From contig CM036754.1 in assembly GCA_020796225.1 (NCBI GenBank), positions 72,153,440 through 72,217,439 of the forward strand: a stretch of 64,000 bases of DNA, written 5' to 3'. The notes under the pieces were generated by a model that saw nothing but the letters and a program-made list of their open reading frames with translations, had not been told where the DNA came from and did not search any database. Every line of letters starts with the position of its first letter. Position 1 is the stretch's first letter. Made by a program: the position numbers and the translations under genes. The stretch is from Arion vulgaris (Eukaryota > Mollusca > Gastropoda > Stylommatophora > Arionidae). Positions 44,540 through 54,015 of this stretch are shown piece after piece.

Positions 44540-45010
44540 TGTGAGCACAAGTGACGAAGAGAAAAGGGCGGGCCCAGTCGGTGGACGAGGGTACAAGTAG
44601 AAATGGACGAAGGGCACCCAAAGAAACGAAAGGTGGACAAAACGGTGGCGAGCCTCGAAGATTTGTCTTCACCCAGAGAACAATAACCGTGTTTCCTCTC
44701 GCAGAGAACTACTACTGCCTTCTAGTTCGATTGGGGACAATCAAAGGCTAGCGGAGCAAACCGTACACAAACTGGACGGCAGGCAAACCAAGTAGTCCAA
44801 AAAGACTGGTAACCTGGGCAGATGACTGTATCCCGGGAGGAAGGTTATCTAAGGGTAGCTACCCTAAAAGAAAATAGCAACCTGCTGCCTTGCAGGTCGG
44901 CTTGGGACATCCCAGGGCTGACGGAGAGCGAATCCAGTAAACGCTGGCTAAAACCGGACACATCGCCGAAGGATAAGCACCAGAGATCCAAATAACGCTA
45001 AAGATGTGAC
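44540..45010 (+). repeat. dispersed element I, copy 1
   Basis: The core 44705-44890 (ACTACTACTGCCTTCTAG, GCGGAGCAAACCGTACAC, AGGTAACCTGGGCAGA-like, AAGGGTAGCTACCCTAAAAG) is repeated at 60834-61400. Here it continues into CCAGGGCTGACGG and AAACGCTGGCTAAAACCGG. Could be an untranslated end of a larger retroelement; identity unknown. Confidence 0.65.
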
Positions 45011-45059
45011 GAAGCACACACATGCTAAGGCTGCATGAATCATATGTCCACATGAATGC

Positions 45060-45855
45060 ATAATTTATGGGGAAATTTGGTACATCAGTCTAGGCGATGA
45101 TCGCGAAAGAGAGAGAGGGAGAGAATGTGGTCCATCCTCTAGATATAAATCTTCTTGTGGGTAGGAAATTTGGTACATCAGTCTAGGCGATGATCGCGAA
45201 AGAGAGAGAGAGAGAATGTGGTCCATCCTCTAGATATAAATCTTCTTGTGGGTAGGAAATTTGGTACATCAGTCTAGGCGATGATCGCGAAAGAGAGAGA
45301 GAGAATGGGTCCATCCTCTAGATATAAATCTTCTTGTGGGTAGGAAATTTGGTACACCAGTCTAGGCGATGATCGTGAAAGAGAGAGAGAGAGAATGTGG
45401 TCCATCTTCTAGATATAAATCTTCTTGTGGGTAGGAAATTTGGTACATCAGTCTAGGCGATGATCATGAAAGAGAGAGAATGTGGTCCATCCTCTAGATA
45501 TAAATCTTCTTGTGGGTAGGAAATTTGGTACATCAGTCTAGGCGATGATCGGGAAAGAGAGAGAGAGAGAGAAAATGTGGTCCATCCTCTAGATATAAAT
45601 CTTCTTGTAGGTAGGAAATTTGGTACATCAGTCTAGGCGATGATCGTGAAAGAGAGAGAGAGAGAATGTGGTCCAGATTAAATCTTACGTGCTAAAGATG
45701 TGACGAAGCACATGATCATGAAGGCGAGAGAATTGTCCACTGAATATAATTTCTGTGGGTAAATTTGGTACATCAGTCTAGGCGATGATCCTGAAAGAGA
45801 GAGAAATGTGGTCCATCCTCTAGATATAAATCTTCTTGTGGGTAGGAAATTCGTC
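45060..45855. repeat. ~90-bp minisatellite (8-9 copies) with internal (GA)n
   Basis: Unit: GGAAATTTGGTACATCAGTC + TAGGCGATGATCG + (GA)n + ATGTGGTCCATCCTCTAGAT + ATAAATCTTCTTGTGGGTA. The (GA)n part varies between copies. One unit near 45680-45765 is badly eroded and includes AAAGATGTGACGAAGCAC, also found at 44999 in element I. Confidence 0.92.
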
Positions 45856-45857
45856 TT

Positions 45858-46070
45858 TTTAACCCTTCACCCCTAGGAAGGCAAAGGTCCGCAACCAAGG
45901 CCTTCCAAGCTCCCTATTCAATGCCATATTTTTCAGATCTCTTCATTCTCTCCCCATTTTCTTGCATGATGTCTCCAACTAGCGTCTCCAGGTGTTCGTG
46001 GGTCTTCCCTTATCTCTATTACATGGGGGTTCCATTGGAGTGTCTGTCTGTGGGTCGAGTAAGACATTCT
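45858..46070 (-). pseudogene. LINE RT C-terminal tail
   Basis: The minus strand, in mixed frames, gives KGRPTNTWRR-like, an MGRE.RDLKNMALNRELG-like block and LRTFAFLG. DNA-level similarity to 26.2-26.4 kb. 5'-truncated at a ~60-bp minisatellite unit. Confidence 0.65.
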
Positions 46071-46349
46071 AGTCACTACGATATCCTTGAGAATGTGGTC
46101 AATCATATAATCTTCTAGTGAGTAGGTGAGACAACTAGCTTTTATGATCTTCTTATAATGCCTGACTCACACTACCCATCACTGCTTCCTGCTGTGCTCC
46201 GAGAGACTGCTTTTGATTTGTTTCTCTTTTGGGTCCCTCCGGAGTTCACCGTGTGACAGTTCTGGCGATCACCTTCGCTGTTAGCGATGAAGTAAAGCGG
46301 TAAAGCTAGAACCTCACGTTTGCAACCAGAGCAAAGTCAACAATTCTTT

Positions 46350-46875
46350 CCATGTTCATGCAACATTCTTTAATTTTTGTTTTAACTCTTTGTGATCGCT
46401 ATTTTGATGATTATACCGTCAGACGTGTTCTCATGATGAAGTCGACTGTTGTCTGGAGCCCATCTCTGGTGCCATGTAGTTCTGAATGCAGTGTTGAAGG
46501 GCTAGCATCACTTTCTAGGGAGGACATACAGGGGACAATCTTGCAGGACATGTTCTGTGGTTTGATCAGCTGTGTCACGGAGGGATGAAGACAATTTTAG
46601 CATGTGTAAGCAAGGGCTAGCATCACTTTATAGGGAGGACATACAGGGGACAATCTTGCAGGACATGTTCTGTGATTTGATCAGCTGTGTCACGGAGGGG
46701 ATGAAGACAATTTTAGCATGTGTAAGCAAGGGCTAGCATCACTTTATAGGGAGGACATACAGGGGACAATCTTGAAGGACATGTTCTGTGATTTGATCAG
46801 CTGTGTCACAGAGAGGATGAAGACAATTTTAGCATGTGTAAGCGTTTGTTCAGTCTGTTATGTCTTGTACTGAGT
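46350..46875 (-). pseudogene. jockey-like LINE C-terminal Cys/His region with triplicated 116-bp segment
   Basis: The minus strand reads NRLNKRLHMLKLSSSSLCDT, then ADQITEHVLQDCPLYVLP: the C..(A/D)QTTEH.LQDCP motif found downstream of RNase H in jockey-like LINEs. The segment coding it (about 46497-46612) is present three times in tandem, to about 46843. Frames are broken between copies. Confidence 0.68.
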
Positions 46876-47440
46876 CGCTTTTAACCCTCTGGCCTGGTCT
46901 GACTTCGCAGGATATCTACGTCAGGACAGTACTGAAGCATTCGGTCGGGTGTTACAATTCCAACCTTGAATGGGAATTCATTTACACGTGAGATATTGAA
47001 TCTGTAGAGGTAGATCAGCAATCTGCAGTAGCCAGTTGCAGATGAAATAGAATTGTCTATTGATTCCAATGAAATTGGTGTGTTGCGTCAGGTTTGTTGT
47101 CTGCTTCGATTTTTCTGTCCACTTTGAAGTATATATTTTGAATAAAATGTTTTTGTCTCACGGCAGGGCAGTGGGTAGCTGAATTACTCCATTTTATCTT
47201 CTGGTTCAGCTAGTGAATCGTTGTTCTCATATCTGGTGATCCCACAGCGTAATTCAGCGTATCTTCGAAAAGACAGTCACAGTCTCCGCCGCAGTAGAAG
47301 AAAGCCTAGCTTCTGACATTACACACACAATCATTGCGAGTCAAGCAGCTCGCTGGGATTTGAAAGAAAGCTCTGTACACTAATATAGTCAGAAAGAATC
47401 GCCAGGAGATTCATTAACATAGAAAGAATAATAAGATAGG
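46876..47440. other. unassigned, possibly LINE sequence
   Basis: Lies between two jockey-like fragments of opposite strand. No motif recognised. Confidence 0.3.
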
Positions 47441-47443
47441 CCA

Positions 47444-47885
47444 GTGGGGCCTACGCGACAACCACAAGTTAGTTTGACAATGGAGGTACGGGCGGTTACA
47501 GAGGCGGTGATATGGTTGGCATCTCAAAACTACTCTCGTGTTTTCATACCCTGTGACTCCATGAGTATGATTCGTAAAGTCGAAACAGGAATGATGAGAC
47601 GAAACTGGGTGGAGATACTGGTACAGATAGGGATCAGAGAAATTACCTTAATTTTTGTCCCAGTGCATGCAGGAGTCAGGGGTAATGAACGAGCTGATAG
47701 ATTGGCTGGCATGGCTACGATATCAAAGGCACATGCACTAGACCGACATATATACTTAACACAATGAAAGAGTCTTTCCAAATAGAGGAGTTTCAGAGTT
47801 CTGAACTCCCCCCCTTGCTGATCAGATTTAGAGAGATGAGAAGATATCTGATAATTAGGAATGAAAAAGTAGGAACTCACTTCTT
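47444..47885 (+). pseudogene. RNase H domain remnant of a jockey-like LINE
   Basis: The open frame 47444-47767 has the second half of a type-I RNase H: MEVRAVTEAVIWLASQ (catalytic E), FIPCDSMSMI (catalytic D), PVHAGVRGNERADRLAG (conserved H and last D). The first strand with the TDGS-type Asp is missing, so the fragment is 5'-truncated. After the stop a further EEFQSSELPPLLIRFREMRR segment follows in another frame up to a SINE-A insertion at 47889. RNase H would remove RNA from the hybrid during element replication. Confidence 0.82.
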
Positions 47886-47888
47886 GTA

Positions 47889-48146
47889 TGGTATCTTCTT
47901 CTTCGAACGCTCCACGTCGATCCCTTGTTAACCACTTGTATGTGATCCGAGCCTACGAGCGATTGTACGCTGTTCAAGTTATGCGCACACAAATAGGCCA
48001 GCACATCCGACTTCTGCGATGCTTTTTATTTAGCATGGTAGCTTCCCTAGGTTCTACATCAGTCGCCTCTTACGACATGCATTGTAGGTAGCAATGTTAC
48101 TATTCTTTGCTCCCCTTACGAGCCCCGGTAACAACCGGTGGCTTGT
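47889..48146 (-). mobile_element. SINE-A, full length
   Basis: TTCTTCTTCGAACGCTCCAC through TCTTACGACATGCATTG to CCCCGGTAACAACCGG. Confidence 0.87.
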
Positions 48147-48149
48147 ATG

Positions 48150-48478
48150 GTATAGGAACAATGATACAGACTCACACACATACTCTCTCTCTCTCTCTCT
48201 CTCTGGAATTAAAAACAAACACACAAACAAGCGAATATTGAACGTGTATGATACAGGTTGTTTGGACACTTGTGACAATAGTACTATGAGCAGATTAATT
48301 GTAGAGAGCTTAACCCGTATTATGGTGACATGGATATTATTAAAGCAGTTAGCGAGAGGATACTAATTAATCTGCAACAATGCACTAAGGTGCATCCACA
48401 ACATGCATTTTAGGTATGAATTTTGCATGTTTGTGATGCCCCAAGCTTGCATCTGTAGTATAGATGTTTCAATGTGTA
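48150..48478. other. unassigned; (TC)n microsatellite
   Basis: (TC)n at 48183-48204; nothing else recognised. Confidence 0.4.
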
Positions 48479-48479
48479 T

Positions 48480-48745
48480 TATAGTGTCTGAATCGTCTCT
48501 ATATGGTATAGATGGTGTCTCAGTCTGGTGTATTTGTAGTATAAGTGGTGTCTCAGTCTGGTGTATCTGTCATGTATCTATGGTATAGATGGTGTCTCAA
48601 TCTGGTGTATCTGTGGTATAGGTGGTGTTTCAGTCTCATGCATCAGTCATGTATCTGTGGTATAGATGGTATCTTAATGTGGTTATCAATTGTGTATTTG
48701 TGGTATAGATGGTGTCTCAGTTATGGTAAATTTTATCGTGTATCT
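48480..48745. repeat. ~40-bp minisatellite
   Basis: Repeats of GTGGTATAGATGGTGTCTCA + GTCTGGTGTATCTG with variable spacers, six to seven units. Confidence 0.85.
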
Positions 48746-49235
48746 GTTATAAAATTGTCACAGTGAGCTAGTAAACGACAGCAGTACAAGTTACACTCAT
48801 GTAGGCTCAGTCTGGGATGAGACCTCTGGGTCAGTATTCTACACAGGGCCATACACAGATGCATTTTCTCTTTCTTTTTCTTCCTCTTTCTTCTACAATC
48901 GAAGGCTAAAGTTATCTGTGGTATTCTGGTACAGGATCTACAAATTCTAGCCAACAGAACACACACAGAAATGGCGTATCGATTTCTTTTTGGTGCCAAA
49001 AGCGACAAGAAAGGGGGGAGAAGGGAGATGTATAGCAGAGATTTCATATAACTGGAACTAGGGTTGGATGGAAGCGATTCCAAAAAAAAGTGCAACCAGC
49101 CTTTGTCGAGCAGACAGAATAGAACCAGATTGAATCGGCATTAAACAAGGTAATATATATGCCATGCATATAATGAAATACATGATCTCCACTGCTGTGT
49201 AGGCTGATGAAGACCTCGGGTGCTCCCTGCCCACA
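48746..49235. other. unassigned sequence
   Basis: No recognised gene or repeat. Confidence 0.3.
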
Positions 49236-49237
49236 CA

Positions 49238-49675
49238 GTGCTATTCTGTGGCGTAGAGGTTAGGTAATCGTTTCTCGTGCCAAAGGTATCAGGTTCACTC
49301 CGTCGTGGAGCAATTTGAATATTTTCCCAGAGATCCCTGATCTCAGTGTAGGTGAGATCGAATTCCTAGTCCTATCGGAGAGGAAGATAAAACGTAGATC
49401 CTGTGTTCAATTTGAGCACGTAAAAGACATCTGGCAGTTATACTCGAGAAGAGCAGGCTGGAAAGCCGGTCCCGGGCACAATTCATGAGAACAAAATTTA
49501 AAATTAAAATTTCTCCAAAAATATCTTCACCATCTTCAAAATTACATCAGGGCCTTCACCGACGCTACAGAGTTCGTGCACTGCAGCTGAGATCTTCCTG
49601 TGTATGAAAGAGATTGGAGCACATATGGTTACTCTCCGAAGTGCAATGATGATGGTGCCATCAATCAATCAATCC
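49238..49675 (+). mobile_element. SINE-B, full-length reference copy
   Basis: About 435 bp. tRNA-like head TGTGGCGTAGAGGTTAGG (A-box) and GTATCAGGTTCACTCCG (B-box); body GTAGGTGAGATCG, CGTAGATCCTGTGTTC, GAGCAGGCTGGAAAGCC; 3' domain GAGATCTTCCTGTGTATG, GAAGTGCAATGATGATGG; tail (CAAT)n. Confidence 0.88.
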
Positions 49676-49837
49676 TCACGACTATCTTGTATCCTTAGTT
49701 GGATAAAGGCCTTTAAATCGAAACGTCGATGTAGTTTGTAAAACAACATTATGCATGTTTTCATATTGTGTTTGGCTGTAAGAAGAGAACACATAATTCT
49801 ATTGACAGCGTGTCATCGAGGTTGTAAGAGTGGGCAT

Positions 49838-49996
49838 TTGTGGGTTAACGGTAATGAGCTCGATCACAACCCAACAGTGTTTAGTTCAAACTACGTGGAG
49901 GTCAGTTTACAAGCACATTTGTTCCCGTGGATTTTTAGGACGCTAAAAGAGACATCATTGTTCAGAAAGCAACGGCAAACTACTGAACGTATAAGT
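49838..49996 (+). mobile_element. SINE-C2, 5' part (split copy)
   Basis: GGTAATGAGCTCGATCACAA (A-box region), AGTTCAAACTACG (B-box), TTCAGAAAGCAACGGCAAAC. It is interrupted at TGAACGTATAAGT and continues at 50198. Confidence 0.8.
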
Positions 49997-50210
49997 AAAA
50001 CAAAAAAGTAAAGGAACCCTTTCATACCTCCTGGTATATAGGTCAATACAGTGCTAGGCCTGTATTTTTCATTGACCTTCGGCACACGATGGGTGATGTG
50101 GTCAGCATCACGCCGGCCGCCTTTACTTTCCCAGAGCATGTCCGGTACCCAGTTGAGGCTGGGTCGACCTGAGAGCCGTCGCGGTCGGAAAATTCCATGA
50201 ACGTATAAGT
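49984..50210 (-). mobile_element. SINE-E inserted into SINE-C2, with 13-bp target duplication
   Basis: The insert 49997-50197 (201 bp) lies between TGAACGTATAAGT at 49984-49996 and 50198-50210. It carries the inverted SINE-E body (CAGCATCACGCCGGCCGCC, GGTACCCAGTTGAGGCTGGG, GACCTGAGAGCCGTCGCGG). The tRNA-like head is absent. Confidence 0.9.
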
Positions 50211-50278
50211 GGTGTCTAGAAAATCAACAACTCGTTTACTATGGTTAATGGCGACGCCCCGTAAAGGATATGCTTTCA
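50198..50278 (+). mobile_element. SINE-C2, 3' part (split copy)
   Basis: GTGGTGTCTAGAAAATCAAC, TTTACTATGGTTAATGGCG and CGTAAAGGATATGC. Confidence 0.8.
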
Positions 50279-50369
50279 TTTTATTCAGAGAATCATACCA
50301 AGACAAAGAGTCCTATTGCATTGGGAAAGCAAAGTTTTGGAAATCCAGATAAAATTATTCATCGAGAGA

Positions 50370-50397
50370 AGAAGAGAGAGAGAGAGAGAGAGAGAGA
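50370..50397. repeat. (GA)n microsatellite
   Basis: About twelve GA dinucleotides. Confidence 0.95.
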
Positions 50398-50430
50398 TAA
50401 CACAAAACATAAATTTCATTGCCTGGTTCA

Positions 50431-50524
50431 GACGCCCGTGTGTTGCCGGGGTTCGTAAGGGGAGCAAAGAATAGTAACACTGCAACATACAAGGCATGTC
50501 GTAAGAGGCGACTGAGGTAGGGCC
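50431..50524 (+). mobile_element. SINE-A, 5' part (split copy)
   Basis: GCCCGTGTGTTGCCGGGGTT through GTAAGAGGCGACTGAGGTAG, then interrupted. Confidence 0.88.
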
Positions 50525-50764
50525 TCATCATCATCAGGTGCCGTGCCGGCGTAGGCGATCATGGATCTCCACAAATCTCTGCCGTTGGTGTTTGCTATCA
50601 ACTCAGATATTGACGCTCTACCGTGCCATGAAGTCAGGCTATCCAACATTTTCTCCCTCTGTCTTCCTCTATCTCGTCTACCGTCGATTTTACCGGTTGT
50701 AACAATGTGTTGCAAACTTCCTCTCCTCATCACATGCCCGAAAAATGATAACTGGGTAGGGGCC
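50511..50764 (-). pseudogene. LINE RT tail inserted into SINE-A, with ~14-bp target duplication
   Basis: The insert 50525-50750 (226 bp) is flanked by ACTGAGGTAGGGCC (50511-50524) and ACTGGGTAGGGGCC (50751-50764). On the minus strand it reads RRGSLQHIVTTGKIDGRRDR, GRQREKMLDSLTSWHGRASI and ELIANTNGRDLWRSMIA, and ends in an (ATG)n tail (TCATCATCATCA on the plus strand). It is an extremely 5'-truncated LINE insertion, with an open frame of about 70 codons left. Confidence 0.9.
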
Positions 50765-50922
50765 TAGGAAGCTATAAAAGCGTCGTAGAAATAGGATGTG
50801 CGTGGCCTACTTGTAGACGCATAACTGGTACAACGTACAATCTCTCTTAGGCTCAGATCGCATACAAATCCAAAATAGTGGTTTAACAAGTGGTCGATAT
50901 GAAGTGTATAAAGGAGAAGCCT
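50751..50922 (+). mobile_element. SINE-A, 3' part (split copy)
   Basis: CCTAGGAAGCTATAAAAGCG to GTGGTCGATATGAAGTG. Confidence 0.87.
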
Positions 50923-50924
50923 GA

Positions 50925-51395
50925 TACATAGAAATACGTGCTGATAGCAACACAGGTAACTACAGGGTGTTCAACTTAAAAGCAGCCTCAGTGATAAATA
51001 GAAATTTGCCAGGTACGCATTGCATCTCCGTCTATTTACTATTTAAACCGGTTCTGACTAGCATGTCCTACGTCACATTTGTTCATCGCCCCTTCCCGCA
51101 CTACAATTACACACCATCACACAACCTTGACTTATACTACGTCATAACTGAACCTTCTCATTTCCATTCATATATGCCAGATTATCTCCATTCATGGGCT
51201 GCTTTTAAGTTGAACACCCTGTATTTCTATGGGTGTCCCGTAAGAAGACAAGGGTTTGTGGTTTGAATCATGTGTTTCATAAATTTGTGAGGTTTTTTCT
51301 TCTCTCCGGAAGAGGCAAATACTTTCTCACTGTCTATTTATTGATTATAGATGACACACACAAGACATTCATAAATGATCGTCCATTTCTGCCGG
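50925..51395. other. unassigned sequence
   Basis: No gene recognised. ACAGGGTGTTCAACTTAAAAGC (50963-50984) is inverted at 51208-51229 (GCTTTTAAGTTGAACACCCTG + T), so 50963-51229 may be a ~267-bp foldback element with ~20-bp terminal repeats. Confidence 0.45.
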
Positions 51396-51404
51396 TCTGT
51401 TGTA

Positions 51405-51525
51405 TTTCTTCTTCTTCTTCTTCTTGTATGTGATCTAAGACTATGAGCGATTGTACATTGTGCCAGTTATGCGCCTACAAGTAGGCTAGCACATCCGATT
51501 TCTACGATGCTTTTTATTTACTAGG
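51405..51525 (-). mobile_element. SINE-A, 3' part (outer host of a triple nest)
   Basis: Inverted SINE-A from CTTCTTCTTCTTG through GCGCCTACAAGTAGGCTAGC to TTTTTATTTACTAGG, then interrupted. Confidence 0.87.
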
Positions 51526-51910
51526 TGAGAAAAGGAGTTTTTGCAAGAACCCCAGAGGAAGCAACGGAAGCGAAGAATATGATCAACAAATAAACAATGT
51601 ACAGGCAGGGGTGGCTCGTCATTAAGGGCCAGTGGGGCCCGACCCACCAAAACCATGATTTTTCCGAAAAAATTTGTGTCTGGCCCACCAAGAAAACTGA
51701 CCACGAGCGGCGCCACTGTATGCAGGTATTAAGCGCTTCCGAAAAAACAAATAAACAAACACAGGATTCGAACGACTTACCCTCATTTCTTACGACACTC
51801 ATCGCCTAGCCTAGCAATACGAGCATCCTTACGAACACAACCAGCGAGCTATTATCTTTTCGGAAGCTCTTAATACCTGTACATTGTTTATTTGTTAATT
51901 ATTTACTAGG
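51514..51910. mobile_element. element L: palindrome-ended insertion in SINE-A, with 12-bp target duplication
   Basis: The insert 51526-51898 lies between TTATTTACTAGG copies (51514-51525, 51899-51910). It contains two inverted arms: left AACAAATAAACAATGTACAGG (51585-51605, continued after the MITE by TATTAAGCGCTTCCGAAAA) and right TTTTCGGAAGCTCTTAATAC + CTGTACATTGTTTATTTGTT (ending 51896). The middle has a tRNA-like B-box complement (GGATTCGAACGAC), so it may be a SINE in minus orientation. Not seen elsewhere in the window. Confidence 0.8.
51598..51726. mobile_element. 113-bp hAT-like MITE inside element L
   Basis: Element 51606-51718 starts CAGGGGTGGCTCGTC and ends GACCACGAGCGGCGCCACTG. It is related to the 164-bp MITE at 20.29 kb (shared GGCCAGTGGGGCCCG and TGGCCCACCA). 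The flanks TGTACAGG and TATGCAGG agree at 6 of 8 bases. The intact right arm of element L shows the pre-insertion sequence. Confidence 0.85.
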
Positions 51911-52015
51911 GTATCTTCCATGGCCCTACCTTAGTCGTCTCTTACGACATGCCTTGTAGGTCGCAGTGTTAATATTCTTTGCTCCTTGAACGCCATAGCA
52001 ACATACTGGCGTGTC
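51899..52015 (-). mobile_element. SINE-A, 5' part (outer host of a triple nest)
   Basis: GGGTATCTTCCATGGCCC, CGTCTCTTACGACATGCC and TTCTTTGCTCC, ending near GCCATAGCAACATAC. Confidence 0.85.
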
Positions 52016-52758
52016 GTCTTCCTACCCATGGTATCCCATGTCAACGCACACTCCATTTACCTTTCCACCGTTCTTCTCCAGTTTCCCTCCTTCTGTCAGC
52101 TGTCCCATTAGAGAGATCCTGCCTTTGCTAGAATGCGAAGTGGCATTCTACAAGCATTCACAAATCATCTTCATCATCATCACACCCCCCTCCCTTCTCC
52201 ACTCTCTGTGGTAGTGTTTGCCAGCAACAACAACAAACCGATAAATAAAATCGATTTCTAGATTATGTCTGGCACCCACATAGCTTCTACATTACTCCCG
52301 CTCAACTAAAATTATAAAAAAACAACATCAAAGTAAAACAAAAAGGAACCGGGTTCATCAAACGTTTTAAAAAAAAATTGTAGACATGTTAATGAAATAC
52401 ATTACCGACCCATTGACAAATAAAAATACAGAGACATAATAAATTACCAATAATTTGTCATCAAAGTGGTTGAAATTTTATGAATGGTTTATTGACTTTC
52501 TCTGACTAATCATGTAGATAATACTGGTGCATATCCACAACGTTGGGGAACAATGTACTAGAGTAAGTGAAGTCCGTGGCCACCGGCAACGTAAGGTCGA
52601 CTAGATCATACGGGAAATTGAAAATTCCTGTTTCATGTGGGCTGGTTTTTGTATATGTTTGATAGAACACTATACGCTCTTTTTTTCTTCAAGTTGACTC
52701 AATTTTATATGGTCATGGTTATTTATTGATGAAACATGTTATTAATACTGACCCTCCG
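52016..52758. other. unassigned sequence
   Basis: No recognised gene or repeat in about 740 bases. Confidence 0.3.
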
Positions 52759-52761
52759 TAG

Positions 52762-52942
52762 CTGCGCCCGTGTGGTGCTGGGGCCCACTAGGAAGCACAG
52801 AATAGTACCACTGCGATCTGCAAGGCATGTCGTAAGAGGCGACTGATGTAGAACCTAGGAAGTTACCTAGTAAATAAAAGCACCGCAGAAATCGGATGTG
52901 CTGGCCTACTTGTAGGTGCATAACCGGCACAATATACAAATG
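52762..52942 (+). mobile_element. SINE-A, 5' part
   Basis: GCGCCCGTGTGGTGCTGGGG to GGTGCATAACCGGCACAA. The 3' quarter is missing. Confidence 0.85.
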
Positions 52943-52944
52943 CG

Positions 52945-53298
52945 AGGATCAAGCGACAGTTGTGTTATTTATTTACTAGAATTCTTATCTGAGTCTGCCA
53001 TCCAGTACATTATCGGTGAAATCTGACGCCAAAGAAAAAATGTTCTATAAGCGGTGGTTCACCGGAATAGTAACGTGGCTTATTCGAAGCATCATGTGAT
53101 GACTGACTACCCAAGGAGTGCGTTTCTGTTACTATAGAGTAGTGATGTCCAAAGTGGTGCCGGCGGGCGCCATGGTGGGTTTATTCAATGGATTTAACTT
53201 GCATATTCTATTATACATTTTACACAATGATGTGTAGAACAGAGGCTGACAACTCCCGGCGCACGGTGTCCCGGCCCGTTACGATATGCCAAGTATAA
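52945..53298. other. unassigned sequence
   Basis: No recognised gene or repeat. Confidence 0.3.
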
Positions 53299-53299
53299 C

Positions 53300-54015
53300 A
53301 CATTCAGGCACGGGAACGACTTTTCGTTAATCTTCACCTTTAAACTTCCACCGGAGACCAGGTCTTCAACAAATTTCTTCCAGTTCTTCCTCTATCCTGC
53401 CACCCCTTTCAATTCTTTCCATGTTTTACCTATCTTTATTATATCAGTCTCCAACTCTCTTCTCCAGGTATGTCTAGACCAGTGTTTCCCAAAGTGGGCG
53501 GTACCACCCCCCAAGTGAGCGCTGAAGCGTTCTATGGGGCGATAGTGGATTCAGAAGAATTTTAGGGATGTTTAGGCAAATATGGGTCGGTGGCTTCTTA
53601 AAGAAGAAATTAATAATAAATATTTTAAAATAAATTATTTTCGTAATTTTGCGATTGAATAAACATTTAAACTTTGAATTCTGCAGTTTAATTCATCTTA
53701 TGCCCATCTTACACGATCCATTTTTTCTTCAATTTTCTATTTCATTCATATAATCATTTGAAAATTGATCATGTATGTCAGAAATATATATCAATTTTCT
53801 ATGTCAAAGAGAAAACAGAACATGTATTAAGTGGGAGGGGGGCGTTGGCAAACTGTTATAATGTGAAGGATCGTTACAAAGTTTGTGTTGTGCAAAGTGG
53901 GCTGAAAAAGTTTGGGAATCTATGATCTAGACCTTCTCCTACTCCTCTTTCACTGCGGATTCCAAAACATTGCTTGTCTTTCATTGCTTCAGGTCGGTCT
54001 TCTCAATACTTTTTC
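53300..54015 (-). pseudogene. LINE RT C-terminal remnant split by a MITE
   Basis: The minus strand from 54015 down to 53925 reads (mixed frames) RRPT, AMFWNPQ and KRSRR. After the MITE, 53479 down to 53300 gives TWRRELETDIIKIGKTWKEL, WKKFVEDL and an SGGSLKVK-like end. It matches 33.38-33.92 kb (ARQALFWNPQGKR...RELEADI...WKKFVEDLCF) closely at DNA level. The 5' region with the catalytic core is missing. Confidence 0.8.
53472..53932 (+). mobile_element. 445-bp hAT-like MITE, copy 2, with target duplication
   Basis: Element 53480-53924: CAGTGTTTCCCAAAGTGGGC at one end and AAAAAGTTTGGGAATCTATG at the other (imperfect inverted repeats around TTCCCAAA). The 8-bp flanks GTCTAGAC and ATCTAGAC differ at one base. 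AT-rich, non-coding. The same element is inverted at 10.80-11.26 kb. Confidence 0.88.

Noticed and set aside
49681..49725. Possible hammerhead-ribozyme or Penelope-type end (GGATAAAGGCCTTTAAATCGAAACGTC)-like sequence
   Set aside because: The GAAAC box and a short stem are present but the CTGATGA core is not matched, and no RT of that group is nearby.
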